Positions 53,326 through 61,223 of a DNA stretch of 64,000 nucleotides are shown in pieces. The stretch comes from Hamadaea tsunoensis DSM 44101 (GTDB lineage Bacteria > Actinomycetota > Actinomycetes > Mycobacteriales > Micromonosporaceae). The first letter of the stretch is position 1. Each line of letters starts with the position of its first letter. The notes below the pieces were generated by a model that was given only the letters and a program-made list of their open reading frames with translations, ran no database searches and had not been told where the DNA came from. The stretch lies in the NCBI RefSeq assembly GCF_000428945.1, contig NZ_AUAX01000024.1:1-64000 (forward strand), read 5' to 3'. A program made the position numbers and the translations under genes.

Positions 53326-54166
53326 GACGCGACCCCCAGCGCTGCAGCAGATCGAGGACGACGAGGACCAGGAACGAGACGACGAGCAGCGCGGTCGAGA
53401 CGGCCGCCGCCGACGCGGTGTCGTCGCCCTCGATCCGGCCGAAGATGTTGACCGCGGCGACCTGGGTCTGGAACGGCAGGTTGCCGGAGAGCAGGACGGT
53501 CGAGCCGAACTCGGCGATCGCCCGGGTGAAGGCGAGCCCGGCCCCCGAGACCATCGCGGGCACCAGGTTCGGCAGGATGATCCGCCGGAACGTCAGCCCC
53601 GGCCCGGCCCCCAGCGAGTACGCGGCCTGCTCCATGTCCCGGTCGAGTTCCTGCAGGACCGGCTGGACCGTGCGTACGACGAAGGGAAGGGTGACGAACA
53701 GGAGCGCGACCACCACCCCCGCCCGCGTGTACGCGAGGTTCACGTGCAGCGGGCTGGTGACGCCGTACAGCGCGAGGAGCACGAGGCCGGCGACGATCGT
53801 GGGCAGCGCGAACGGCAGGTCGATGAGGGCGTCGACGACGCCTTTGCCCCAGAACCTGTCGCGGACCAGGACCCAGGCGATCACCGTGCCCATGACGACG
53901 TTGATGATCGCGACCAGGGCGGACGCGCCGAGGGTGAGCTTGAGGGCGGCCCAGGAATCGGGCGTGGTGACCGCGGACCAGAACGCCTGCGGGCCGCCCT
54001 CGACGCCGCGCCAGGCGACGGCGGCCAGCGGGAACAGCACGATCAGGCTGAGGTAGAGGACGGCGAGGCCGAGGCCGAGCCCGGGGCTCTTGGGTCCCCG
54101 GACGCGGGCCGAGCCCGGTGCCTTGGTGGCACCGGGCGCGGCCGTCCTGTCGAGGGTGGCGGTCAT
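53318..54166 (-). CDS. cysT: Sulfate ABC transporter permease CysT (CysU)
   Basis: 282 aa. Six helices; EAA loop RDMEQAAYSLGAGPGLTFRRIILPNLVPAM and FTRAIAEFGSTVLLSGN are the CysT pattern. The stop and start are one base from the sbp stop, so the four transporter genes are tightly packed. Confidence 0.94.
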   Translation of the reverse strand: MTATLDRTAAPGATKAPGSARVRGPKSPGLGLGLAVLYLSLIVLFPLAAVAWRGVEGGPQAFWSAVTTPDSWAALKLTLGASALVAIINVVMGTVIAWVLVRDRFWGKGVVDALIDLPFALPTIVAGLVLLALYGVTSPLHVNLAYTRAGVVVALLFVTLPFVVRTVQPVLQELDRDMEQAAYSLGAGPGLTFRRIILPNLVPAMVSGAGLAFTRAIAEFGSTVLLSGNLPFQTQVAAVNIFGRIEGDDTASAAAVSTALLVVSFLVLVVLDLLQRWGSRRG

Positions 54167-54167
54167 G

Positions 54168-55217
54168 CTATTTCGCTGATGCGCTCGGGGACGCGGCGAC
54201 CGTGGCGACGCCGTGCTTCTGCTCGATCGCCGTGACCAGGCCGGTCTTCGTGTCGAAGAACTTCTTGGTCACGTCGGTCCAGCCGCCCAGGTCCTTGATG
54301 GTGAACAGGCCCGAAGGGGTCGGGAAGTTCACGCCGCCGGTGTCGACGCCCTGCACCGTCGGCCGGTACCCGTTCTGCGCGTAGATCTTCTGGCCGTCGG
54401 CCGAGAAGAGGAAGTCGAGGAACGCCTTGGCCTCAGTCGGGTGCTCGGAGTTCTTGGTGACCGCGATCGGGTTCTCGATGAGGATCGTCGAGTCCGGGAT
54501 GGTGTAGTCGACGGCCTGCCCGTGCTGCTGGGCGAAGATCGCCTCGTTCTCGTACGAGATGAACGCGTCGCCCTTGCCGCCGGTGAACGTCTGCAGCGAG
54601 GCGCGGCCGGACGAGTCCTGCACCGGGACGTTGGAGATCAGCTTGTCCAGGTAGTCGAGGCCGGCCTGCTGGTCGGCGCCCTTGTTCGACTTCGCGCCGT
54701 AGCCGGCGAGGATGTTCCACCGGGCGCCGCCCGACGTGAACGGGTTCGGCGTCAGCACCTCGACACCCGGCTGCACCAGGTCGTCCCAGGTCTTGAGGTT
54801 CTTCGGGTTCCCCTTGCGGACGCCGATGACGGCGACCGAGTCCGTGACGAAGCCGTTGGTGGCGTTCTTGTTCCAGTCGTCGGCGACCAGACCGGCCGTG
54901 ACCAGGCGGGTGACGTCCGGCTCCAGCGAGAAGGCCACGATGTCGGCCTTCAGGCCGGCCGCGACGGCGCGGCTCTGGTCGCCGGAGGCGCCGTAGGACT
55001 GCTTGAACTTCACGTTCTTGCCGGCGTCGGTCTTCTGGAAGGCCTTGATCAGCGCCTCGTACGCCGCCTGCGGAGTCGAGTACGCCACCAGCGAGAGCGT
55101 CACCTCCGGCTTGTCCCCGGCGCCGCTGCCGGAGTCCTTCGAGCAGCCGGCGAGGCCGATCGCCGCGACCGCGAGGGCGGCGATGCTCGCCGCGACACGT
55201 GCCCTACCCATCGTCAT
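54168..55217 (-). CDS. sbp: Sulfate-binding lipoprotein
   Basis: 349 aa from ATG 55217 with GGGG just upstream; an ATG two codons later is possible. Signal peptide with lipobox GLAGC. Family signatures: VAYSTPQAAYEALIKAF, QSYGASGDQSRAVAAGLKADIVAFSLEPDV, NPFTSGGARWNILAGYG (anion-binding Ser/Gly/Arg), SYENEAIF. It binds sulfate or thiosulfate and hands it to CysTW. About 25-50 bases upstream the AT-rich stretch contains CCTA-N9-TAGG, a possible Rrf2 operator. Confidence 0.93.
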   Translation of the reverse strand: MTMGRARVAASIAALAVAAIGLAGCSKDSGSGAGDKPEVTLSLVAYSTPQAAYEALIKAFQKTDAGKNVKFKQSYGASGDQSRAVAAGLKADIVAFSLEPDVTRLVTAGLVADDWNKNATNGFVTDSVAVIGVRKGNPKNLKTWDDLVQPGVEVLTPNPFTSGGARWNILAGYGAKSNKGADQQAGLDYLDKLISNVPVQDSSGRASLQTFTGGKGDAFISYENEAIFAQQHGQAVDYTIPDSTILIENPIAVTKNSEHPTEAKAFLDFLFSADGQKIYAQNGYRPTVQGVDTGGVNFPTPSGLFTIKDLGGWTDVTKKFFDTKTGLVTAIEQKHGVATVAASPSASAK

Positions 55218-55483
55218 CCCCACTATCCCTACCATCCATATATTCCCTACTGACTTACTAGGCATTGAGTTTGGCATGAGGCGGGGAAATCCGGAAGATG
55301 GCCGAACGGGTGACTCAGGTCACGGGTACATCAAGATCTTCTCTAAGATCAATTCGTCCCGGGTCGCTACAGGCCGGTTTTCTACATCTCAGCCGCTGTG
55401 GATCACGCTAAGCCGTCTGGCCGACCGCTGTGGCCCGGGATGCGGGAACGATCTTCTACGATGCGGCACTGATCCTGTTTTCG
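55218..55483. other. Upstream region of the sulfate operon, repeat-containing
   Basis: The sbp promoter must lie here; CCTAGTAAGTCAGTAGG (minus strand, about 55240-55262) is an imperfect inverted repeat that could be an operator. From about 55350 the sequence matches the reverse complement of the flank of element A (for example TTCTACATCTCAGCCGCTG at 55379). TGACTCAGGTCA near 55311 is another small inverted repeat. No gene is seen. Confidence 0.5.
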
Positions 55484-55629
55484 TGATCATTTACGGCTGG
55501 GGTGTAAATCCGGCCGGATCTGCATGATCATTTACGCGTCAGGTGTAGCAAAAGCCGGTCAACGCGCTCCAGAACCGTAAACGATCATGCATCGGGCGGC
55601 CTTTTCCGCACCTCAGCCGCAAACGATCA
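55484..55629 (+). repeat. 146-base MITE-like element, copy B
   Basis: It starts TGATCATTTACGGCTGGGG and ends CACCTCAGCCGCAAACGATCA-like (the complement of the start with few differences). Internally TGATCATTTACGCGTCAGG (55524) and CCAGAACCGTAAACGATCA (about 55570) form a second, nested inverted pair. The length is identical to copy A and the orientation opposite. It is located between the sulfate operon and the second Rrf2 gene. Confidence 0.8.
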
Positions 55630-55720
55630 CCCCGCCGGCCGTCGACTGGCCACACAAGCCGGACAGGCGCGACAAAGGCCGGGCCGACCCAAGCCGGGCG
55701 GGGTTTGGTTGGGGGTAAAC
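55630..55720. other. Link between element B and structured element C3
   Basis: Contains GGACAGGCGCGACAAAGG (55660), a variant of the GGACAGTCGCGACAAA motif seen three times around 49.1-49.8 kb, then GGG-rich sequence. In both regions this motif comes shortly before the structured element (C2 or C3). Confidence 0.6.
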
Positions 55721-55835
55721 GGTGACCGGACGACGGCGGACGATGCTTCGCCCCACTCAGGTGGCAGTGGAGGCCCCCCAGGGCCGGAACGGTCTCCCGC
55801 GCGAGGAGCGGAAGTGAGATCGACGAACCCGGGAC
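55721..55835. ncRNA. Structured intergenic element, copy C3
   Basis: 115 bases, with closing stem GCTTC/GAAGT, hairpin 1 GCCCCACT/AGTGGAGGC, hairpin 2 GGCCC/GGGCC and hairpin 3 CTCC/GGAG. Compared with C1 it is 11 bases shorter, and the whole difference is in hairpin 2. It lies 47 bases from the stop of the minus-strand Rrf2 gene; the gap holds several GATCTTGA/TTGATC segments. Confidence 0.5.
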
Positions 55836-55882
55836 AGTATTTTGATCCGAACTTGATCTTGAAATTGATCTCGAACTAAAGA

Positions 55883-56320
55883 TCAGAAAGGCAGGGACCC
55901 GCTCGCCAGGTGCTCGAACGTCACCTGCTCCAGCATGGTGCGCTCCTGCGCCTCCACCGCGATCCAGACCTTCTGCAGGGTCTGGGCCGGGCCCTGGTAG
56001 CCGAGATCGGCCGGCAGCTGGCCGCGCACCTGTGACAGCGGGCCGTCGATGATCTCGATGACGGCCGCCAGGGTGATCTCCGACGCGGGCCGGGCGAGCC
56101 AGTAGCCGCCCTCGGGGCCGCGCTGCGCGTTGACCACGCCGCCGCGGCGCAGCTGCAGCAGGATGCTTTCCAGGAACTTCGGCGGGATCTCCTGCGCCTT
56201 GGCTATCCGCTCGGAGGTGATCGGGAAGTCCGCCGGGGGCTTGCCGGCCAGGACCGGCTCGACGGAGGCGAGCTCGATCACGGCACGGATCGCGTAGTCC
56301 ACGCGGGCGGAGAGGCGCAC
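55883..56320 (-). CDS. Second Rrf2-family regulator, upstream of the sulfate operon
   Basis: 145 aa from GTG 56320; TAAAGT lies seven bases upstream. Winged helix with SARVDYAIRAVIELASVE, RIAKAQEIPPKFLESILLQLRRGGVVNAQRGPEGGYWLARP, then the Rrf2 dimerisation helix. No cysteine at all, so it cannot bind an Fe-S cluster in the IscR manner. The promoter region has a direct repeat CGGACAA-N4-CGGATAA (about 56333-56350) that could be an autoregulatory site. A role over the sulfate operon 0.7 kb downstream is inferred. Confidence 0.87.
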   Translation of the reverse strand: MRLSARVDYAIRAVIELASVEPVLAGKPPADFPITSERIAKAQEIPPKFLESILLQLRRGGVVNAQRGPEGGYWLARPASEITLAAVIEIIDGPLSQVRGQLPADLGYQGPAQTLQKVWIAVEAQERTMLEQVTFEHLASGSLPF

Positions 56321-56389
56321 ATGAACAACTTTATCCGACCGTTGTCCGTGTTCCCACGCGCTCCGGGGCATCTTAGGGGCCAGCGTCCG

Positions 56390-57271
56390 CTAGTGGACTT
56401 TCCGGAGAAGTCCCTCCTGGACCGCGGTGGCGATGTGCCGGCCCTCGACGTCGATCATCCGGCCGGTCGCCAGGCCGCGCGCGCCCGAGGCCGACGGGGA
56501 CCAGCAGTCGTAGAGGAACCACTCGTCCGCCCGGAAGGGCCGGTGGAACCACAGCGCGTGATCCAGCGACGCGCCGATCACCCCGCCCGGCCCCCACACT
56601 TCGCCGTGCACCGACAGCACCGAGTCGAGCAGGGTCAGGTCGGAGGCGTACGTGAGGGCGCAGGCGTGCACCAGCGGGTCCTCGGGCAGCTTGCCGTCGA
56701 TGCGCATCCAGACCCGCTGGTGCGGATCGGGCTGCCGGGTGCCGGGCCGGACCCAGCCGGGCTCGCCGACGTAGCGTACGTCGAGGGGGCGCGGGATGGT
56801 CTGCCACAGTTCGGCCCGCTCCGGGTAGGGCGTCAGCCGGTCCAGCATCGTCGGCAACCCGTCCGGGCCGGGCACGTCGTCGGGGCCGGGCGCGTGGTGG
56901 TCCAGCCCGGACTCCTCGATCTGGAACGACGCCGACATCAGGAAGATCGGCTTACCGTCCTGGATCGCGACGGTACGCCGGACCGAGAACGACCGGCCGT
57001 CCCGGATGACCTCGACGGCGTACTCGATGGGCTGGCGGGGGTCGCCGGCGCGGACGAAGTACCCGTGCAGGGAGTGCACGCGCCGGGACTCCTCGACGGT
57101 CCGCCCGGCGGCACACAGCGCCTGCGCCGCGACCTGTCCGCCGTAGACGCGGATGGGCAGCTCGGCCGGGCTGTGGCCGACGAACCGCAGGTCGTCGACG
57201 CGGTCGAGGTCCAGCAGCTGCACGAGGTGGTCCACGGCCGCCTGACCGGTCACCGGATCATTGGTGCTCAC
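56390..57271 (-). CDS. tesB: Acyl-CoA thioesterase II
   Basis: 293 aa, GTG start. Tandem hot-dog fold: N-terminal half with YGGQVAAQALCAAGRTV and HSLHGYFVRAGDPRQPI, C-terminal half with PLVHACALTYASDLTLLDS (catalytic Asp) and ASLDHALWFHRPFRADEWFLYDCWSPSASGARGLATG. It hydrolyses acyl-CoA to free acid and CoA. TAGTCT lies six bases before the GTG. The stop is 69 bases from the Rrf2 start on the same strand. Confidence 0.94.
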   Translation of the reverse strand: MSTNDPVTGQAAVDHLVQLLDLDRVDDLRFVGHSPAELPIRVYGGQVAAQALCAAGRTVEESRRVHSLHGYFVRAGDPRQPIEYAVEVIRDGRSFSVRRTVAIQDGKPIFLMSASFQIEESGLDHHAPGPDDVPGPDGLPTMLDRLTPYPERAELWQTIPRPLDVRYVGEPGWVRPGTRQPDPHQRVWMRIDGKLPEDPLVHACALTYASDLTLLDSVLSVHGEVWGPGGVIGASLDHALWFHRPFRADEWFLYDCWSPSASGARGLATGRMIDVEGRHIATAVQEGLLRKVH

Positions 57272-57341
57272 CAGCGGAGACTACCGGCCGGTAGGGCCTT
57301 TCCGGGTTTCCGCACGGTGTCCGCTGTGCCACACACGCCGA

Positions 57342-57373
57342 ACGGGGCACCCGGTGTGATCCGGATGCCCCGT
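57342..57373 (-). terminator. Terminator after pyk
   Basis: Stem ACGGGGCA-C-CCGG / CCGG-A-TGCCCCGT with a 6-base loop, 18 bases after the pyk stop. No T run; typical of high-GC terminators. Confidence 0.78.
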
Positions 57374-57391
57374 GGACGCGTACGCGCCGAA

Positions 57392-58825
57392 TCAGCGGCC
57401 GATGTGGCCGGTCAGCGACCCGAGCGGGTGCAGGCGCAGCGTGTTCGTCGAACCGGGCGTGCCGGGCGGCGAACCGGCCACGATGACCACGACGTCGCCG
57501 GGCTTGCCGCGGCCGAGGCCCAGCAGCGCCTGGTCGACCTGGCGGAACATGTCGTCGGTGTGGTGCACGAACGGCACGAGGAACGTCTCAACGCCCCAGG
57601 ACAGCGCCATCTGGTTGCGCGCGTGCTCCTCCGGGGTGAACGCCAGCAGCGGCAGTTCGCAGTGCAGCCGGGCGAGGCGCCGGACGGTGTCGCCGGTCTG
57701 CGTGAAGGCGACCAGCGCCTTGGCGCCGACGGCCGAGGCGATGTTCGCCGCCGCGACCGTCAGGGCACCGCCGCGGGTACGCGGGTCGTGCTGCAGCCGC
57801 GGTACGCCGAGCGGCAGCGCCTCCTCGGTGGTCTCGATGATCTTGGCCATCGTGGCGACGGTCAGCACCGGGAACTTGCCGACGCTCGTCTCGCCGGACA
57901 GCATGACCGCGTCGGCGCCGTCGAGCACCGCGTTGGCGACGTCGGACGCCTCCGCGCGGGTCGGCCGCGAGTTCTCGATCATCGAGTCGAGCATCTGCGT
58001 CGCGACGATGACCGGCTTCGCGTACTCCCGGCAGAGCTGGACGGCCCGCTTCTGCACGATCGGGACCTGGTCCAGCGGCATCTCGACGCCGAGGTCGCCA
58101 CGGGCGACCATCACCGCGTCGAACGCGTTGACGATCTCCTCCAGGCGGGCGACCGCCTCGGGCTTCTCGACCTTGGCGATGACCGGCCGGTAGACGTTCT
58201 CCTCGGCCATGATCTCGTGGACGAGCTTGATGTCGTCGGGCGAGCGCACGAACGACAGCGCGATCCAGTCGACGCCCAGGCGCAGCGCGAACCGCAGGTC
58301 CTCGGCGTCCTTCTCGGAGAGCGCGGGCACCGAGACGGCCACGTTCGGCAGCGAGACGCCCTTGTTGTTGCTGACCATGCCGCCTTCGACGACCCGGCAC
58401 TTGATGTCGTGGCCATCCACGCCGATGACCTCGACGGCGACCTTGCCGTCGTCGATGAGCAGGCGGTCACCCGCCTTCACCTCTTCGGGCAGCCGCTTGT
58501 AGGTGCACGACACCCGGTCCTTGGTGCCCTCGATGTCGTCGCTGGTGATGGTGACGGTGTCACCGGTACGCCACTCGTGCGGGCCGTCGACGAACCGGCC
58601 GAGCCGGATCTTCGGGCCCTGGAGGTCGGCGAGGATCGCCACCGCCACGCCCGCCGCCCGCGCCTGCCGGCGCACCTGCTCGTAGACGGCCTCGTGGTCG
58701 GCGTGGTCGCCGTGGCTGAAGTTGAGGCGGGCCACGTTCATGCCCGCGTCGATGAGGCCCTTGAGCCGCTCCGGGCTGCTGGTAGCGGGGCCGAGGGTAC
58801 AGACTATTTTCGCGCGGCGTGTCAC
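57392..58825 (-). CDS. pyk: Pyruvate kinase
   Basis: 477 aa. CTLGPATSSPERLKGLIDAGMNVARLNFSHG starts the barrel, GPKIRLG and KVEKPEAVARLEEI carry active-site Lys and metal Glu, and MVARGDLGVEMPLDQVPIVQK is the signature with Asp ligand. The C-terminal allosteric domain (about 340-477) is complete. Converts phosphoenolpyruvate and ADP to pyruvate and ATP. GTG start with TAGGCT eight bases upstream. Confidence 0.98.
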   Translation of the reverse strand: MTRRAKIVCTLGPATSSPERLKGLIDAGMNVARLNFSHGDHADHEAVYEQVRRQARAAGVAVAILADLQGPKIRLGRFVDGPHEWRTGDTVTITSDDIEGTKDRVSCTYKRLPEEVKAGDRLLIDDGKVAVEVIGVDGHDIKCRVVEGGMVSNNKGVSLPNVAVSVPALSEKDAEDLRFALRLGVDWIALSFVRSPDDIKLVHEIMAEENVYRPVIAKVEKPEAVARLEEIVNAFDAVMVARGDLGVEMPLDQVPIVQKRAVQLCREYAKPVIVATQMLDSMIENSRPTRAEASDVANAVLDGADAVMLSGETSVGKFPVLTVATMAKIIETTEEALPLGVPRLQHDPRTRGGALTVAAANIASAVGAKALVAFTQTGDTVRRLARLHCELPLLAFTPEEHARNQMALSWGVETFLVPFVHHTDDMFRQVDQALLGLGRGKPGDVVVIVAGSPPGTPGSTNTLRLHPLGSLTGHIGR

Positions 58826-59046
58826 GGTGACCGAGCCTAGCGCTTTCCACTGGGACCATGACAGCCGGGCTACAGCCTTTAACCCACGTTAACCTGGGAT
58901 CTTTATAGTTGTCCGCCCCGCCGAACCGCCCGGTGAGCGGCATCGGCCCGGTCCGCCGGTTCCCGCCCGGCGGCGCACTTCGTGCCATCTTAGAGGCTTT
59001 CCCGGCAGCACTGCTTTCCCAGCCGGCTCAGCGATTTCTGCGTTTC

Positions 59047-59091
59047 CTGCGGCTCAGCTCTTTCTGCGGCTCAGCTTTTCTGCGGCTCAGC
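59047..59091. repeat. Three copies of CTGCGGCTCAGC at the 3' end of the YbaB gene
   Basis: Copies at 59047, 59064 and 59080 with T-rich spacers. The last covers the stop codon of the YbaB-like gene, so the end of the gene has been tandemly duplicated downstream. No hairpin terminator is obvious here. Confidence 0.85.
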
Positions 59092-59470
59092 GTTCCAGGC
59101 GGCGGGTCATCTCGTTCAGGCGCTCGGTCAGCTCGTCGATCCGCGCCACGCCCCGCTCGTACTCCTCGTCGCCGGGCGGCGGCAGCTCCGTGGCCATCAG
59201 CTTGCCGGCCTCCTGCGCGTACGCGTTCTGGGCGGCGGTGATCGCGGAGCGGACGGACCGGCCGAGGCGCTCCGCCCCGCCGCCGAGCGCCCGGGGATCC
59301 AGGCGCAGGTCGAGCACCCGCCCGCCGGCCCCCGTACGCGCCACGACCAGTCCGTCGGGTGACCGCCCCTCGCAGCTGAGGTCGGCCAGCCGGGCCTGCA
59401 GCGCGCGCAACCGCTCGACCTGATGCAGGGCATAGGCGGCCAAGTCATCCAGGTTCTTCACTTCATCCAT
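59087..59470 (-). CDS. YbaB/EbfC-family nucleoid-associated protein
   Basis: 127 aa from ATG 59470; a long in-frame extension upstream is not protein-like. Helix 1 (about 4-30), a central beta sheet (GLVVARTGAGGRVLDLRLDPRAL, about 38-65) and a long C-terminal helix (about 75-127) give the YbaB fold. Members bind DNA as dimers. Here it is not next to dnaX/recR but is divergent from an EspC/WXG cluster; YbaB-like proteins in that context are recurrent in actinobacteria and may have a specialised role. Confidence 0.82.
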   Translation of the reverse strand: MDEVKNLDDLAAYALHQVERLRALQARLADLSCEGRSPDGLVVARTGAGGRVLDLRLDPRALGGGAERLGRSVRSAITAAQNAYAQEAGKLMATELPPPGDEEYERGVARIDELTERLNEMTRRLER

Positions 59471-59557
59471 CCGCGTTTCCCCCTCCCCGCCGGGAGTTGT
59501 CCACAGCTCGAAGACAGACCATAGCCAGTGCCGCCGAACCGTGCCAGGATTCCCGAT

Positions 59558-60157
59558 GTGCCTGACGCATCGACCGACACGATCGCCCGTGACGCCGCGG
59601 GCGTCCTGGGTCCGGGCGAGGAACTCGGGGCGGCCGCCGTCATCACCCGTATCGATCCCGGTGCCACCGGTCCCGTCGACGCGCGCGCGGAACTCGGCGC
59701 CGCCGCCACCCGGGTCCTGACGCTGGGCCTGCTCGGCGGGCACACGCAACTGCTGCGCCTGGCCGGCTTCGGCAGGGCCGTCGACGGTCCGGCCGGTTCG
59801 ACCGCGGCGACGCTGCACGAACTCATCACCGAGGCGTCGTGGGCCAAGCTGGTGGTCACGGACCGGCGCGTGATCGTCGCACGCGGCGAACTCGTCGAGC
59901 ACCAGCGCCAGGCGCCGGGGCACTACGAGTTCTCCGTCGTCGGCTGGGTCGCGCGTACCGCGGTGACGGGGGCCCGGCCGGCGCCACGGGGGCTGCTGCG
60001 CCGCGGGCGGATCGTCGTGTCCTGCGCCGACGGCTCCGCGGTCGCCGTGAACCTGCTCCGCAGGCAATCGTCCACAGTGCTGGCCGCGCTGGGTGGACAA
60101 CCGAACACGAGGACAAGCGACGGGAGGACCCGTGACGACCGACACGACCAAGGTTGA
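59558..60157 (+). CDS. Hypothetical protein of the EspC/WXG cluster
   Basis: 199 aa from GTG 59558 (AGGA upstream). A first Asp/Ala-rich half is followed by a beta-rich segment (about 95-185: LVVTDRRVIVARGELVE, HYEFSVVGWVARTAV, GRIVVSCADGSAVAVNLLRR) that may be PH-like. No signal peptide or membrane helix. The last 26 bases overlap the next gene. Family not recognised; association with type VII secretion-like partners is by position only. Confidence 0.6.
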   Translation: MPDASTDTIARDAAGVLGPGEELGAAAVITRIDPGATGPVDARAELGAAATRVLTLGLLGGHTQLLRLAGFGRAVDGPAGSTAATLHELITEASWAKLVVTDRRVIVARGELVEHQRQAPGHYEFSVVGWVARTAVTGARPAPRGLLRRGRIVVSCADGSAVAVNLLRRQSSTVLAALGGQPNTRTSDGRTRDDRHDQG

Positions 60158-60461
60158 CACCACCAAGGTCGCCCTGCGGGCGCTGACCGCGTACCACCAG
60201 GCGGCGCAGGACATCTCGGAAGGTTTCGAGCGCGCCCGGCAGGTGCTGGCCGACACGGACGTCACCGCCGGCAGTTTCGGCCTGCTCCAGGAGGCGCACG
60301 GGCTGCACGACCGGTACGCCGAACGCTGCGACGAGGGGCTGAACGCGCTGCGCGACGGGCGGGACGTCTTCGACGCGCTGGCCGAGGCGATGGAGTCGAT
60401 CCGGTCGGCGTACCGCGATGCCGACCAGGCCGCCGCGGCGCGATTCGGCGGAGGTGACTGA
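60132..60461 (+). CDS. EspC/DUF2580-like small helical protein (ESX-type)
   Basis: 109 aa from GTG 60132, preceded by GGGAGGA. Two long amphipathic helices with a central turn (about 12-55 and 60-100) and C-terminal AARFGGGD. The pattern fits the EspC/DUF2580 group of small proteins linked to type VII secretion. One base separates its stop from the next ATG, so it is probably translated together with the WXG protein. Confidence 0.65.
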   Translation: MTTDTTKVDTTKVALRALTAYHQAAQDISEGFERARQVLADTDVTAGSFGLLQEAHGLHDRYAERCDEGLNALRDGRDVFDALAEAMESIRSAYRDADQAAAARFGGGD

Positions 60462-60462
60462 G

Positions 60463-61197
60463 ATGCCCCGCTCCGAACCCGGCGTCGAGCGCATCGCCGA
60501 ATGGCTGTCCCCGGCGGGGGCCGCGCTGCACGTCATCCAGCCCATCGTCGAGTTCCTCGCCGACCCGCTCGACGCGGTCACCGGCGACCCGGCCGCGCTG
60601 CGCGACAAGGCGCAGGCCTGGCGCAAGGCGGCCGACGAGGTCCACGATCTCGTCGGGGTGGAGGTCGGCGCGCGGGCGAAGCTGATGGCCTCGTGGGAGG
60701 GCCCCGCCTCCGAGGCGTTCAACCGCGAACTCGACCAGCTCGCCACCAGCCTCGAGCAGATCGTCGGGCACTTCCAGCAGACGGCCGACCTGCTGGAGCA
60801 GACCGCCACCGGCGCCGAGCAGGCCGAGGAGCTGGTCGTGCGCATCATCAAGGAGCTCGTCGCCTGGCTGATCGCCACGATCCTCGTCGCCCTCGCGTCC
60901 TCGTGGGCCACGCTCGGCGCGTCCGTCGCCGCCGGCACCAGCGCCGGCTGGAGCGCGTCGGCCGCCGCCGCGAGCCGGTGCGCCACCATCGCCGCCAAGC
61001 TCGCCGGGCTGCTCCGGGCGGCCGAGGCGTTCCTGCGGAAGATGAGCGACTTCGCCCAGGCGTACCCGCTGACGAAGATCAAGGCCATGGGGATCGGCAA
61101 ATGGGCCCGGTCGAGCCTCGCCACCGGGGAGGGATACCAGGCGATCGCCTCGAACTGGGTGATCAAGGCAGCCGTGGATCGGCCGGCGCTTTTGTGA
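60463..61197 (+). CDS. WXG100-like protein with C-terminal hydrophobic segments
   Basis: 244 aa from ATG 60463. Residues about 45-125 are a helical hairpin with MASWEGPASEAF, where W-E-G is the WXG turn. Residues about 135-190 contain one or two hydrophobic Ala-rich segments, then a basic C-terminus. Similar two-gene EspC/WXG units occur near YbaB genes in actinobacteria. No FtsK/SpoIIIE-like ATPase (EccC) of a secretion machine is in the window. Confidence 0.72.
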   Translation: MPRSEPGVERIAEWLSPAGAALHVIQPIVEFLADPLDAVTGDPAALRDKAQAWRKAADEVHDLVGVEVGARAKLMASWEGPASEAFNRELDQLATSLEQIVGHFQQTADLLEQTATGAEQAEELVVRIIKELVAWLIATILVALASSWATLGASVAAGTSAGWSASAAAASRCATIAAKLAGLLRAAEAFLRKMSDFAQAYPLTKIKAMGIGKWARSSLATGEGYQAIASNWVIKAAVDRPALL

Positions 61198-61223
61198 CAT
61201 CCTGCTGCGCTGTGAGATGCGTG

